Below, in pieces: positions 1 through 9,549 of a stretch of DNA of 64,000 bases. This DNA is from Psychrobium sp. MM17-31. Lineage in GTDB: Bacteria; Pseudomonadota; Gammaproteobacteria; Enterobacterales; Psychrobiaceae. The stretch spans positions 558,001-622,000 of the forward strand of contig NZ_JAKRGA010000002.1 in the NCBI RefSeq assembly GCF_022347785.1. The letters run 5' to 3'. The notes below the pieces were generated by a model. It was not told the origin of the DNA. It made no database searches and worked only from the letters and a program-made list of their open reading frames with translations. The number at the start of each line of letters is the position of its first letter. The stretch's first letter is position 1. A program made the position numbers and the translations under genes.

Positions 1-293
1 ACATTTGGCTCATTGGCGAACGCGCACTAACATGGCATGTTGATGCTCGTTATGAGAGTGACCAATACCTCGATGTGTTCCAAGACGACTTAGTACAACG
101 CGATTCAAATGTAGTGATTAATACTCGTCTAAACTATGAAATTAACGATGATATGACAGTGTCAGCTTGGGTACGTAACCTAACCGACGAAGAAGTTGTG
201 CAATCGTCTATCCGCGCCGACAACCTAATTGGTACCGCAAACTTCTATGCGCCGCCACGTACGTTCGGCCTAACGTTAGATTGGAGCTTCTAA
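1..293 (+). CDS. TonB-dependent receptor, C-terminal fragment (5' end outside window)
   Basis: The frame is open from base 3 to a TAA at 291-293, so this is the 3' end of a longer gene. The visible ~96 residues have alternating polar/hydrophobic strands, an 'NLTDEEV' element typical of the last strands of TonB-dependent outer-membrane receptors, an 'APPRTFGLTL' segment and a terminal WSF. A C-terminal phenylalanine is the usual Bam recognition signal of outer-membrane barrels. Family membership is inferred from these last strands only; the plug domain, TonB box and substrate are not visible. The next gene begins one base after the stop, so the receptor and the hydrolase are probably co-transcribed. 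Confidence 0.8.
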   Translation, partial: IWLIGERALTWHVDARYESDQYLDVFQDDLVQRDSNVVINTRLNYEINDDMTVSAWVRNLTDEEVVQSSIRADNLIGTANFYAPPRTFGLTLDWSF

Positions 294-294
294 T

Positions 295-1083
295 ATGATC
301 TCCCCAACCGCAAAGCAGTATGAATTTAAATTGGGAGCCGCCAGCTTGGCGGTAACCCGAGGTGGTCCCAATACCGACACCAGCATCTGTTTTATTCCCG
401 GCTGGGGTGGCGACCACTGGTTGTGGCAACAACACTTTGAGCAGTGTAGTCAAACCCACGACACCCTAATTGTCGATTTACCGGGTTTTGGTCGCTCGCA
501 AGTACCACTGTCACAACTCACTGTTGAAGCCTCAGCGCAATTAGTTTCCGCTGCGTTAACCGATGCAGGCATCAAGCAATGTGTGTTAGTCGGCCATTCA
601 CTCGGCGGTGCTATTTCATTGGCCATCGCAGCATTGTTGGGCGATAAAGCGCAAGCAGTTATTGGCGTAGATTCATTAGCATTTAATGTTATCTACCCCG
701 CAACCTCGCAAGAAGGCATCGACGAAATGGTCAACCCATTTCGCTGTGATTATACTGCTGCAATTAACGGCTTGGCAGATGCCTATATGAGCGAAAACAC
801 GCCAGCAGGCGCACGAGATAAAATTGCTGCTGATATGCTTAGCAATGATCAGAAAACAGGTGTAACAGTGTTAGAAACCTATTTGGCGTGGGACAGAGAC
901 GCAGATTTAAAGCGTTATCAAGGTCCAGTTTACGGCTTGTTAGCTCAGGTACATGAACCCATTATCGACCATCGCGTAACCGACAGAATCGATATCGAAA
1001 TCGTCGATGGCACCGGTCATTACATCATGCTCGACCAACCTGATGCCCTACACAAAAAAATAGACGAAGTACTCAACTCATAA
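295..1083 (+). CDS. alpha/beta hydrolase (BioH/esterase-like)
   Basis: A 262-residue single-domain alpha/beta hydrolase, probably cytoplasmic because no signal peptide is seen. The oxyanion-side loop is 'PGWGGDHW' (about residues 36-43), the nucleophile elbow is GHSLGG with Ser102, and the catalytic His is His242 in 'GTGHYIML'. The acid residue is not obvious; the usual G-x-x-D loop after strand 6 reads 'AQVHEPIID'. The size and motifs fit carboxylesterases of the BioH/MhpC group. It starts one base after the receptor stop, so translational coupling is likely and a role in processing the imported ligand is a reasonable inference. It could instead be a stand-alone BioH-like esterase; no biotin genes are adjacent. 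Confidence 0.82.
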   Translation: MISPTAKQYEFKLGAASLAVTRGGPNTDTSICFIPGWGGDHWLWQQHFEQCSQTHDTLIVDLPGFGRSQVPLSQLTVEASAQLVSAALTDAGIKQCVLVGHSLGGAISLAIAALLGDKAQAVIGVDSLAFNVIYPATSQEGIDEMVNPFRCDYTAAINGLADAYMSENTPAGARDKIAADMLSNDQKTGVTVLETYLAWDRDADLKRYQGPVYGLLAQVHEPIIDHRVTDRIDIEIVDGTGHYIMLDQPDALHKKIDEVLNS

Positions 1084-1112
1084 GTACTCCGCCTAAAAAT
1101 TTATCTCTCATT

Positions 1113-1136
1113 GGGGACTGTGAAGTCCCCTTTTTT
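1113..1136 (+). terminator. Rho-independent terminator after the receptor/hydrolase pair
   Basis: A 7-bp GC-rich stem (ggggact/agtcccc) with a GTGA loop is followed by six T residues. It lies 29 bases past the hydrolase stop and before the convergent aldehyde dehydrogenase. Confidence 0.88.
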
Positions 1137-1154
1137 GTACGTTAGTTATCTAAC

Positions 1155-2672
1155 TTAAAAGAATCCCAATGGATTAATATCATGACTTACCAGCATGTTT
1201 TTAGTTTGCTGATAGTGATCTAACATCATCTTATGGTTTTCACGGCCAATCCCCGATTGCTTGTAACCGCCGAAGGCTGCATGTGCTGGGTAGAGGTGAT
1301 AACAGTTAGTCCACACACGACCCGCTTCAATGCCACGCCCCATGCGATACGCACGGTTAATATCGCGCGTCCATAAACCAGCACCTAGACCGAATTGGGT
1401 GTCGTTAGCAATGGCCAAGGCTTCAGCTTCATCTTTAAAGGTAGTGATGCTAATGACCGGACCAAAGATTTCTTCTTGGAACACGCGCATGTCATTGGTA
1501 CCTTTAAGCAGCGTTGGCTGAATGTAATAACCATCGTTTAAGCCATCAACCTTTTCGTAGTCACCGCCAGAAAGCACTTGCGCACCTTCGTCACGGCCGA
1601 TGTTAATATAAGACATAATGCGATCGAACTGCTCTTTTGATACTTGTGCACCAACTTGACTGCCCATGTCTAACGGGTTGCCTTGAGTAATGGTTTTAGT
1701 GCGCTCGACAAGGCGTTTAATGAATTCATCGGCGATTGATTCTTGGACTAAAAGACGCGATGGACAAGTACACACTTCACCTTGGTTAAAGAAGGCTAAG
1801 GTTGCACCTTCTAAACATTTATTGATGTATTCATCTTCTTGATCAAGTACGTCTTCGAAGAAAATATTTGGCGATTTACCACCAAGCTCTACGGTCGATG
1901 GGATCATGTTATCTGCAGCGCATTTTAGAATGTGTTTACCAACAGGGCTTGAACCCGTGAAGGCCACCTTAGCAATGCGCGATGACGTTGCTAGCGCTTG
2001 GCCGGCTTCGGCGCCAAAACCATGCACCACGTTTAGTACTCCCGGCGGCAATAAATCACCAATAAGCTCCATTAAGAACACAATTGATAGCGGTGTTTGC
2101 TCTGCTGGTTTAAGGACGATACAGTTACCTGTTGCTAATGCAGGTGGAATTTTCCACGCCGCCATCAGTAATGGGAAGTTCCAAGGAATGATTTGCCCCA
2201 CTACGCCGATTGGTTCGTGGAAATGATAAGCAACGGTATTATTGTCGATTTCACCAATAGAGCCTTCTTGGGCGCGAATACAACCTGCGAAATATCTAAA
2301 ATGGTCGACTGCTAATGGCACGTCTGCGCCCATGGTTTCACGGATACACTTACCGTTATCCCACGTTTCCACCAGCGCTAATGTTTCAAGATTTTGTTCG
2401 ATGCGATCGGCAATTTTAAGCAGAATATTAGATCGCTCAGTCACCGACGTTTTGCCCCATGCATCTTTAGCAGCATGTGCGGCATCAAGGGCTAGGTTGA
2501 TATCGTCTTCATCTGAGCGCGCGACTTCACACACAGACTCGCCTGTTACGGGCGTAGTGTTAGTAAAGTACTTACCATTGACGGGAGCGACCCATTCGCC
2601 ATTGATATAATTGTCGTACTTCGCTTTGAACGATACGCTAGATTCACTTGTCCCAGGGTTTGGATAGATCAT
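1155..2672 (-). CDS. aldB: AldB/ExaC-type NAD(P)+-dependent aldehyde dehydrogenase
   Basis: A 505-residue aldehyde dehydrogenase, close to the usual length of E. coli AldB (512). It oxidises acetaldehyde and other short aldehydes to acids in the cytoplasm. Cys301 is the catalytic cysteine in '[11 protein letters not shown]', and '[11 protein letters not shown]' carries the general-base Glu. The segments '[12 protein letters not shown]', '[12 protein letters not shown]' and 'FQEEIFGPV' are cofactor and oligomer motifs. The N-terminal '[15 protein letters not shown]' and C-terminal '[10 protein letters not shown]' closely match AldB. The ATG at 2672 is preceded by AGAGGTG. It is divergent from an AraC-family gene, which probably controls it. 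Confidence 0.9.
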   Translation of the reverse strand: MIYPNPGTSESSVSFKAKYDNYINGEWVAPVNGKYFTNTTPVTGESVCEVARSDEDDINLALDAAHAAKDAWGKTSVTERSNILLKIADRIEQNLETLALVETWDNGKCIRETMGADVPLAVDHFRYFAGCIRAQEGSIGEIDNNTVAYHFHEPIGVVGQIIPWNFPLLMAAWKIPPALATGNCIVLKPAEQTPLSIVFLMELIGDLLPPGVLNVVHGFGAEAGQALATSSRIAKVAFTGSSPVGKHILKCAADNMIPSTVELGGKSPNIFFEDVLDQEDEYINKCLEGATLAFFNQGEVCTCPSRLLVQESIADEFIKRLVERTKTITQGNPLDMGSQVGAQVSKEQFDRIMSYINIGRDEGAQVLSGGDYEKVDGLNDGYYIQPTLLKGTNDMRVFQEEIFGPVISITTFKDEAEALAIANDTQFGLGAGLWTRDINRAYRMGRGIEAGRVWTNCYHLYPAHAAFGGYKQSGIGRENHKMMLDHYQQTKNMLVSHDINPLGFF

Positions 2673-2754
2673 AAAACACCTCTAAATTATTTTTATTGTT
2701 TAATGGTTGTTGAGCTGTATATTATTCATCCTAAGTTCAAATTTTTGATGCGCA

Positions 2755-2784
2755 TGACTGACAATTCACATTAGTTGACTGACA
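2755..2784 (+). promoter_or_regulatory. Direct-repeat operator candidate for the AraC-family regulator
   Basis: Two exact copies of TGACTGACA occupy 2755-2763 and 2776-2784, with a 21-bp repeat period. AraC/XylS proteins typically bind direct repeats spaced about two helical turns apart on one DNA face. The site lies in the 130-bp divergent region between aldB and the regulator, close to the regulator's start codon. It could therefore serve autoregulation as well as aldB activation. The repeats are seen in the sequence; the binding is inferred. Confidence 0.5.
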
Positions 2785-2802
2785 GTCCAATTCGACGGAG
2801 AT

Positions 2803-3762
2803 ATGGCTGATATGATCAAGGAACGCCTTCATTTACAACGCAAAGATCCTCAGGTTTTGGTGGAAAATAAATTGTCTTTTGCGGGTGAAGAATCAGAGCT
2901 GAGTATTTACGATACTTTTGAGCAAGCCAATGCCATAGATTTAGTGTCAGACCAATTGATGTTTTGCGGCATGGTGACAGGGAAAAAAGTCATGCACGGT
3001 GACGCGGGCAACTTTAATTGCGACTTTTATCCCCACGAATCTTTTGTGATGGCACCTAATCAACCCGTCGCCATCGATTTTCCTACCGCCAGTCTAAATG
3101 AGCCAACCACCTGCATCGCTATCGAAATGAGCGATGAGCGCATTAAACAAGTATGTGACGGTTTGAACGTCGCTGCGCCGCTTGAGAGCTATCAGCAAGA
3201 ATGGCATTACCGCGAAACTGTGGTTCACACGCATCACAATGCCCAAACCCAAGCATTGCTAGATCGCATGGTGACGATCTTTACCGAAAACCATCAAGAT
3301 CGCAGCTTTATGATCGATTTAGCGGTGAGAGAGTTAATCGCGCGGTTGCTGCGTCACCAAACCCGCGATTTTATTATTAATCACTCCCTATCTCAGCCTG
3401 ATCATAGTGGCCTTAACGCCGCTATCGATTATTTACATCACAATCTGAAAGATGAAATTGATATTGACCATCTGTGTAAACTCGCCTGCATGAGCCGCAC
3501 CAAGTTCTATAGCGAATTTAAACAACACCTAGGAAGTTCGCCAGCCGAGTTTTTATTCCAGCAACGCCTAAAACAAGCCGCCCAGTTGCTAAGTCAAAAT
3601 CAGTCAGTTACCCAAGCTTGCTTTGGCAGTGGCTTTAAAGATACCAGTCACTTTAGCCGCAGTTTCAAACGCTTTTATGGCCTATCTCCACTGCAATATA
3701 AAACACGGCATCAAGAACTCCCACCACAAACAAGCACCAAAGTACTACCAACTCAAAAATAA
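2803..3762 (+). CDS. AraC-family transcriptional regulator
   Basis: A 319-residue regulator. The N-terminal ~190 residues look like the AraC_N-type sensing domain, with no recognised ligand motif. The C-terminal ~100 residues (about 205-305) hold the double helix-turn-helix: first HTH 'IDHLCKLACMSRTKFYSEFK', second around 'SVTQACFGSGFKDTSHFSRS' and the family signature end 'FKRFYGLSPLQYK'. It is divergent from aldB, so control of aldehyde or alcohol catabolism is the likely role. The start is uncertain: GGAG at 2797-2800 is only two bases before the ATG at 2803, and an in-frame ATG follows at 2812. Confidence 0.88.
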   Translation: MADMIKERLHLQRKDPQVLVENKLSFAGEESELSIYDTFEQANAIDLVSDQLMFCGMVTGKKVMHGDAGNFNCDFYPHESFVMAPNQPVAIDFPTASLNEPTTCIAIEMSDERIKQVCDGLNVAAPLESYQQEWHYRETVVHTHHNAQTQALLDRMVTIFTENHQDRSFMIDLAVRELIARLLRHQTRDFIINHSLSQPDHSGLNAAIDYLHHNLKDEIDIDHLCKLACMSRTKFYSEFKQHLGSSPAEFLFQQRLKQAAQLLSQNQSVTQACFGSGFKDTSHFSRSFKRFYGLSPLQYKTRHQELPPQTSTKVLPTQK

Positions 3763-3882
3763 AGCACCTTTTCATTATTTAACAATAAGTTAAAGGTTAT
3801 TATTTGGATATTTAGTCTGTTCATTTTAAGCTGCTGAGCTATCTTTAAGTAGTCAGCTAATCCACTTTACACGGAGTTTGAA

Positions 3883-6800
3883 ATGAACCTTCACCAACGC
3901 GCCTATTTTCTTATGCAGCGCCTGTTTTTGATTATTGGCATTGTTGCAATCAGTGCTTGTAATGACGGACCTGAAACGAATCAATCCAAGACCAAACCAA
4001 CAACTCCTGATTTAGCTGCTAATGCAGTTGGTGAATTTATGGTAATCGATGACGAGCAGCAGCCTGTCAGCGATGCCATCTTTGTATTAAAAGTGGAAAG
4101 TGACGCTGCAATTACGCTGGGAATGAGTGACGCTGACGGTAACTTTTCATCACATGTTTTTCCCAGAGGCAAATCAGCCAATTTAACCGTCAGTAAAGAA
4201 GGATTTCTCGATACTGTTATTAGCTATGATGCGATTCCCAATCTTGATACGCTCGAATTACAAAACGTTGTACTTTCATCAAGCACACCAAAGCCTGAGC
4301 CAACAACCTCTTACGCTTCTTTCGTAGTAAAAGACGAAAGCGGTCAAGCACTCACTGATGCCTCTGTCACTCTATCTATTGAGCAACAAGCACCAATTGA
4401 TATTGGCAACACTGATAGCGAAGGCAAATTTTCCTATAGCGACTTCCCTAACGGCAAAAGTGTCAAAGTAACCTTTTCAAAAGCGGGTTATTTACCACAA
4501 ATTATTGAATTTAACGTGCCAGAGAAATCGCAAACACTCGATCCCAAATCGCTCACATTAACAAAAGAAGTACCGGAGCCAACAACCTCAACCGCATCCT
4601 TCTTTATTCAAACTCCTCAAGGCGTTGCTATTGATGAAGCAACTTTGACCCTGAATATTGCAGATAAAGAACCTGTTTCTCTAGGAAAAACCAATGCATC
4701 TGGTTTTCTGGCATCTAGTGTATTCCCCAACGGTAAAGCTGTTTCAATTGCCGTGACTAAATCTGGATTTGCCAATCAAGTTATTCAATTTGAAGTGCCA
4801 GACACTAGCCAACAAATCAGTCCACAAACCATTACCCTTCTTGAACGCGTTGCCGCAAAAACTTTTGATGGCTCGCAGGACAGCGAAGTGAAAGGCGATG
4901 ACGGGGCCCAAGTCGCCGTTAAAGCAAATGCCTTTGAAAATGCGCAAGGCGAGACGATAAGCGGTGACATTAAATTGCATATCACGCCAGTTGATGTTTC
5001 AAATGATTCTGCCGAGCAAGGCGGTTTCCCAGGTTCATTCTCAGGCATTACCGACGATGATGAAACTGTCAACATTGTGACCTACGGTACTACCGAATTT
5101 GTATTTACTGACGATAATGGCAATGAATTACAACTTAAAGATGGTGAAAATGCCGATATTTTATTACCAATCTATTTAACCCAGCACATGGATGGCACAC
5201 CAATCAAAGCTGGCGATAAGATCCCCTTATGGCACCTTAATGAGGAAACAGGTATTTGGCTCCAAGAAGGCGAAGGTGAAGTAGTTGTGTCAAGCAGCTC
5301 ACCGACAGGCTGGGCATTATCTGGCACAGTCAGTCACTTTACGTGGTGGAATGTTGATGTCGCGCCACCAGAGCAGCAAGAAGGCCTCACTTTCGAGTTA
5401 AATATAGATACTCAGCTGGATAATGACTACCGCGTTACCTACCGTGTCGCGCCACTCAATAGCCGTGCGTCAACAGCTATTGACACTTTTGAAGTAACCA
5501 ACGAACAAGTTAAAGCAGGCACCATAGTAAACGCGTACCCGGTATTTATGAATATTCAATTGATTGTCGATATTTATATCGATCGATTAATTGATGATGA
5601 AGGATCCTTTATTCCTGTTTATCGCGACACTCGTTCTATTCGCGTCCCACGCAATATTCCAAAAACTATCACCATCGATATCGAGGACACGCAAGAAGCA
5701 CCGAAGGTATTTTTACTCGATGATGAGCCTCGCGAATCATTACCAAACGTTGACGACGCAATTACGTTGTTTGATGGAAAATTCAATAAAGTTAAATTTT
5801 TAGGCACAGAAGATTTTGTTGTTTGCATCGATTGCAGTGAGCAAGATGAGCTAAAAGTGACTGTGGTGCAAAGTGACATCAGTGATGAGCAATGGGACAA
5901 CCTAAAAATAAAGTTTGATTATCAAGAGCGCACCTTTTCATTGTTAGGTGAACTGCCGCACCGCGCCGCGCCTTATACGATGACATTAAAAATAAGTGAT
6001 GGCGCAAATAACGAAGTTACCACTGAGCCAATTGCGATCAAAGTAGTCGGAACACCAACACTATCTTTCGCTAGCGATAGTATCGATTTAAAAGTTGGTG
6101 AAGAGTTATCTTGGCAAGACATTGTAGTCAATCAAGGTCGTGCACCATTTAAGTACTTTATCGAGAGCATTTCGAATGCTGACCAACTCACTACCTCAAT
6201 CGATAATTTAGTCTTTAGTAGTCAAGGAGCGTTAACTGGTATTGCTGCATCACCGTTAACAGATCTAACGATGACATTTTACGCTACCGATGCTAACGGC
6301 TTAAAAAGTCCGACATCAGCACCTCTAACTATCAATATTGAAGCCGTAGGTGTTGCGCCAAGCTTTGCGAACGCCACCAGCAACGTCACATTAAAGTTAA
6401 ATGATAATTGGCAGTCAAACAGCACGTTAAGTGGAAGTCCGGTGACCAGTTATGAAATTGATGGCGAACTCCCTCGCGGTTTAAGTCTCAACGACAACAC
6501 GGGCGTAATTAACGGTGACATTGACGTTGTCGGCCAATACAGCTTTAAACTTGTGGCTAAAAATGAGTTTGGACAAGCGAGTAAGACTTTCTCACTTGAT
6601 GTCGCCATAGATACATTGACCCAAGGAGACGCTTTTTCATTTGCGTTAAATGATTATACCCAAGGTACTGATAGCGCTTGGACCTTAATTGGACAGCTAC
6701 CTGCTGGTTTTGTGTTTGATGGTGCATCAGGCGAGTTCTCCGGCATCAGCTACGCCACGGGTAACTTCCCTATCACGCTTACTCAAGGCAGTGACCTCAC

Positions 6801-9402
6801 TGTTAAATTAACATTGGTGTTGCAAAGCGCAGACAATCAGCCGCCTATAATTACTTCACTAACGCCATTGACTGTCACTCATGGCCAACAAACCGAGCTT
6901 GCTGTAAGCGCAAGCGATCCCGAAAACGGCGCTTTAACCTATGCAATAAGTCTTGTTGAAGATGTTACTGGTGTATCTCTAGTTGACGACGATAGTGATA
7001 CGCCGAGTCTAGATGTCGATTTATCGGTGGTTGCCAACACACAAGTTAAAGTAAAAGTGGAAGTCAGCGACCGTTTTGGCGTTGAAACCGAAAAGACTTT
7101 TGACGTTACTATTGCCCAACAGCCGGTTACGCTTGGTTTACAAGACGCATATTTGCCAACAGCAGAACCCTTTAGGATCAGAAATTTTGATGATGTATGT
7201 TATCTAATTGGTGGCCGCGATAATGATATATTCACGCTTGGCATCGACAGTAAATGGCAACGCATAGCGAACCAAGGCACGGCAGAAATCAACCAGTTTA
7301 GTGTGACTGATGTGATTAAACTGTCTAATGGTACTGTGCTGTGGACTGGTGAAAATAGATTAAATACTGCTGGTGCTGGCCTTGGAAAACTCAACGATGA
7401 TGGCACACTAGCGTCCTTTGCAAACTTGCCTGTGATTGATAACGGTAAACACGCTGCATTTTCAACGTTAATTTCTAACGGTAGTACTGTGATTGCAGCG
7501 GGGCACAATCAAATCCTTTACAGCAATAATGATGGTGAGACATGGCTGCGCAGTGATATGACTGCTGGTGCTAGACCTGTAATTACTAGCGATAAGCATA
7601 GTTTCACCATTCTAGACGGGGTTTATGCAGCAGGTAATTTCACGCTAGTTGGTGAGTTTTCCGATACCACTGACGAATCAAATCGCCAAGCTGGCTATCT
7701 AATCATTAGCAGCAGTGACAACGGCGCAACATGGACACCAGTAGTTACGGATTTACAAACCATTGCCAAAGATGTGAGCGATGATTTTGGCGAATTCGAC
7801 TTCACGCCACGACAAACTGAATTGCAGCGCATTGGAAAAATAACCAACCATACTAGCGTTCACAATGGTCGATTAAACGCCATCGCCTTTGATTCTACCA
7901 ATAATAAGTTTATTGCAGTAGGTTCTCCCCAGTATCGCGGTTATGCCGAAGGTTTAGAATTGCCAATATCGAACGCGGTCTACAGTAGTGACAATGGCAC
8001 CGAGTGGACTAAGGTTGCAATGACTCCCCGCGATGTTCAACGCGGTGCGAACGATAACGACTATATTACCCGCTCAGGTTTATCGAGTGTAACTCATCAT
8101 CCAACCCTCGGCTGGCTAGCTACCGACAACACGCTAAAAAACGGCCAAGGCTTGCTTGCGAGTGTTGATGGAGTAACGTGGCAAACAGAGCAACAAATTG
8201 CACTGAACACCATTGCCCGCTGTGATAATTCGCAACAGCAACGCTGGCTCGCCGCGGGAAATAATTACAACGAGTTGGTGATTAATGACGCCGCGATCAC
8301 CGTCAATAATCAGCAAAATGCGCTATTAATCCAAAAGACTTTTATCACTAACAATAATACAACGTTCACCGCTTTTGGTATTGAACTTCCCGTCGAGCAA
8401 GAAGTCATGCTTCGCTCAACCGACAGTGGAAAAACGTGGAGCCGTGCGCCAATTGTTATCGCTGACAATCCAAATGGCGAACGCGTTGAATTTATCGACA
8501 TGGTTAAAATCAACGATAATAGCTGGTTGTCGCTAAGTGCTAATTCCTATCATTCATCTGATGGTGTGAACTGGACTAAAGTAGTCAGTCCTAATATGGT
8601 GAATGGAAAGTTCTCTGCATACTTTCAACTATTTAGTAGTGACAACAAGGCTCATGTTATCGTCGAGCAAGAAGATAACCTTGGCAATGCCCATTTCTTC
8701 TATCGCAATACCAATAACGGTTCAATTTGGTCAGATCCCGTTGCCATCGATATTGGCGATTTCTCGGGTTTTACGAGAGGATCACTACGCTTTAGCGAAG
8801 ACAGTAGCAAGCCTTGGCACATGACCAATGTGAACAGTAATCAGAGTATTGCAATTTCTACTGCAGACGCTGTTGGAGAATGGCAGTTAACCGCTGAAGA
8901 TGTGTGTAGCAATGAAGCAGAATGTGATATCGAAGAAGTTAATGTTCGAGCAGCACCGCTATCGACCACCGAGTTATTTAGCATGCAATACAGCGAAACT
9001 TATAGCGAACAATTAGATACAACCTGTTTCGCCAGCGACTTAAAGTGGTGGCACAAACAAGACGACGATAGCTGGTTATCAACTGATACCAACTTGGCGT
9101 CACTAACCCGAAATCAAGGCTGTAATGACGAACAACCAGCACCGCTACAAGTATTAAGTCACAATAACGGTAACTTGGTAGAGCTGCGTACTGAAAATGG
9201 ACGCAATAGCTATTTTAGTGAAGATAAAAGCTCTTGGCGCAGTTTTAACTTTGCTAACTTCCCACTACAACAGGTTAGCTACTCACCCACGGCAGTATTA
9301 GCGACCATAGACACCTCTGACAGCGGCCAGTTCTTGTTTAAGCATTCAGCTAGCTTGCTGGGCGTATCCAATCATCGACTAGTGGTGGTTGAGACGGAGT
9401 AA
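3883..9402 (+). CDS. Very large multidomain lipoprotein with CarboxypepD_reg-like repeats, Ig-like modules and Asp-box (BNR) repeats
   Basis: This 1839-residue protein has a lipoprotein signal (hydrophobic stretch then ISAC, lipidated Cys26), so it is probably anchored in the outer membrane. Residues ~47-135, ~143-231 and ~234-321 are three repeats of a carboxypeptidase-regulatory-like beta-sandwich, each with a 'FPNGK'-type turn and a 'SKAGY'-type strand. A ZU5/beta-rich segment follows, then Ig/cadherin-like putative modules (~640-1080). The last third has sialidase-type Asp-boxes: SNNDGETW (~1214), SSDNGATW (~1277), SSDNGTEW (~1368), STDSGKTW (~1512) and SSDGVNW (~1558), implying a beta-propeller. 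No catalytic motif was recognised. Adhesion, glycan binding or a secreted-scaffold role are all possible. It is monocistronic; Met11 is an alternative start. Confidence 0.82.
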   Translation: MNLHQRAYFLMQRLFLIIGIVAISACNDGPETNQSKTKPTTPDLAANAVGEFMVIDDEQQPVSDAIFVLKVESDAAITLGMSDADGNFSSHVFPRGKSANLTVSKEGFLDTVISYDAIPNLDTLELQNVVLSSSTPKPEPTTSYASFVVKDESGQALTDASVTLSIEQQAPIDIGNTDSEGKFSYSDFPNGKSVKVTFSKAGYLPQIIEFNVPEKSQTLDPKSLTLTKEVPEPTTSTASFFIQTPQGVAIDEATLTLNIADKEPVSLGKTNASGFLASSVFPNGKAVSIAVTKSGFANQVIQFEVPDTSQQISPQTITLLERVAAKTFDGSQDSEVKGDDGAQVAVKANAFENAQGETISGDIKLHITPVDVSNDSAEQGGFPGSFSGITDDDETVNIVTYGTTEFVFTDDNGNELQLKDGENADILLPIYLTQHMDGTPIKAGDKIPLWHLNEETGIWLQEGEGEVVVSSSSPTGWALSGTVSHFTWWNVDVAPPEQQEGLTFELNIDTQLDNDYRVTYRVAPLNSRASTAIDTFEVTNEQVKAGTIVNAYPVFMNIQLIVDIYIDRLIDDEGSFIPVYRDTRSIRVPRNIPKTITIDIEDTQEAPKVFLLDDEPRESLPNVDDAITLFDGKFNKVKFLGTEDFVVCIDCSEQDELKVTVVQSDISDEQWDNLKIKFDYQERTFSLLGELPHRAAPYTMTLKISDGANNEVTTEPIAIKVVGTPTLSFASDSIDLKVGEELSWQDIVVNQGRAPFKYFIESISNADQLTTSIDNLVFSSQGALTGIAASPLTDLTMTFYATDANGLKSPTSAPLTINIEAVGVAPSFANATSNVTLKLNDNWQSNSTLSGSPVTSYEIDGELPRGLSLNDNTGVINGDIDVVGQYSFKLVAKNEFGQASKTFSLDVAIDTLTQGDAFSFALNDYTQGTDSAWTLIGQLPAGFVFDGASGEFSGISYATGNFPITLTQGSDLTVKLTLVLQSADNQPPIITSLTPLTVTHGQQTELAVSASDPENGALTYAISLVEDVTGVSLVDDDSDTPSLDVDLSVVANTQVKVKVEVSDRFGVETEKTFDVTIAQQPVTLGLQDAYLPTAEPFRIRNFDDVCYLIGGRDNDIFTLGIDSKWQRIANQGTAEINQFSVTDVIKLSNGTVLWTGENRLNTAGAGLGKLNDDGTLASFANLPVIDNGKHAAFSTLISNGSTVIAAGHNQILYSNNDGETWLRSDMTAGARPVITSDKHSFTILDGVYAAGNFTLVGEFSDTTDESNRQAGYLIISSSDNGATWTPVVTDLQTIAKDVSDDFGEFDFTPRQTELQRIGKITNHTSVHNGRLNAIAFDSTNNKFIAVGSPQYRGYAEGLELPISNAVYSSDNGTEWTKVAMTPRDVQRGANDNDYITRSGLSSVTHHPTLGWLATDNTLKNGQGLLASVDGVTWQTEQQIALNTIARCDNSQQQRWLAAGNNYNELVINDAAITVNNQQNALLIQKTFITNNNTTFTAFGIELPVEQEVMLRSTDSGKTWSRAPIVIADNPNGERVEFIDMVKINDNSWLSLSANSYHSSDGVNWTKVVSPNMVNGKFSAYFQLFSSDNKAHVIVEQEDNLGNAHFFYRNTNNGSIWSDPVAIDIGDFSGFTRGSLRFSEDSSKPWHMTNVNSNQSIAISTADAVGEWQLTAEDVCSNEAECDIEEVNVRAAPLSTTELFSMQYSETYSEQLDTTCFASDLKWWHKQDDDSWLSTDTNLASLTRNQGCNDEQPAPLQVLSHNNGNLVELRTENGRNSYFSEDKSSWRSFNFANFPLQQVSYSPTAVLATIDTSDSGQFLFKHSASLLGVSNHRLVVVETE

Positions 9403-9494
9403 TACCTCAATAAATTGTCCCCAAGAGCAAGCAACTTCGCTACTTGGGAACATTTTGATTCTTTGCCAAAAACTAAACGGCAATCAGACAACAA

Positions 9495-9528
9495 AAAGCC
9501 CCGCCTATCAATCGATAAGCGGGGCTTT
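9495..9528. terminator. Bidirectional terminator between the large lipoprotein and the long AcnB gene
   Basis: AAAGCCCCGC pairs with GCGGGGCTTT, extended by TATC/GATA after one mismatch. Both flanks carry A/T runs. It sits between convergent genes and can serve both strands. Confidence 0.85.
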
Positions 9529-9549
9529 AAACGCTCTAAGAACTAACGA

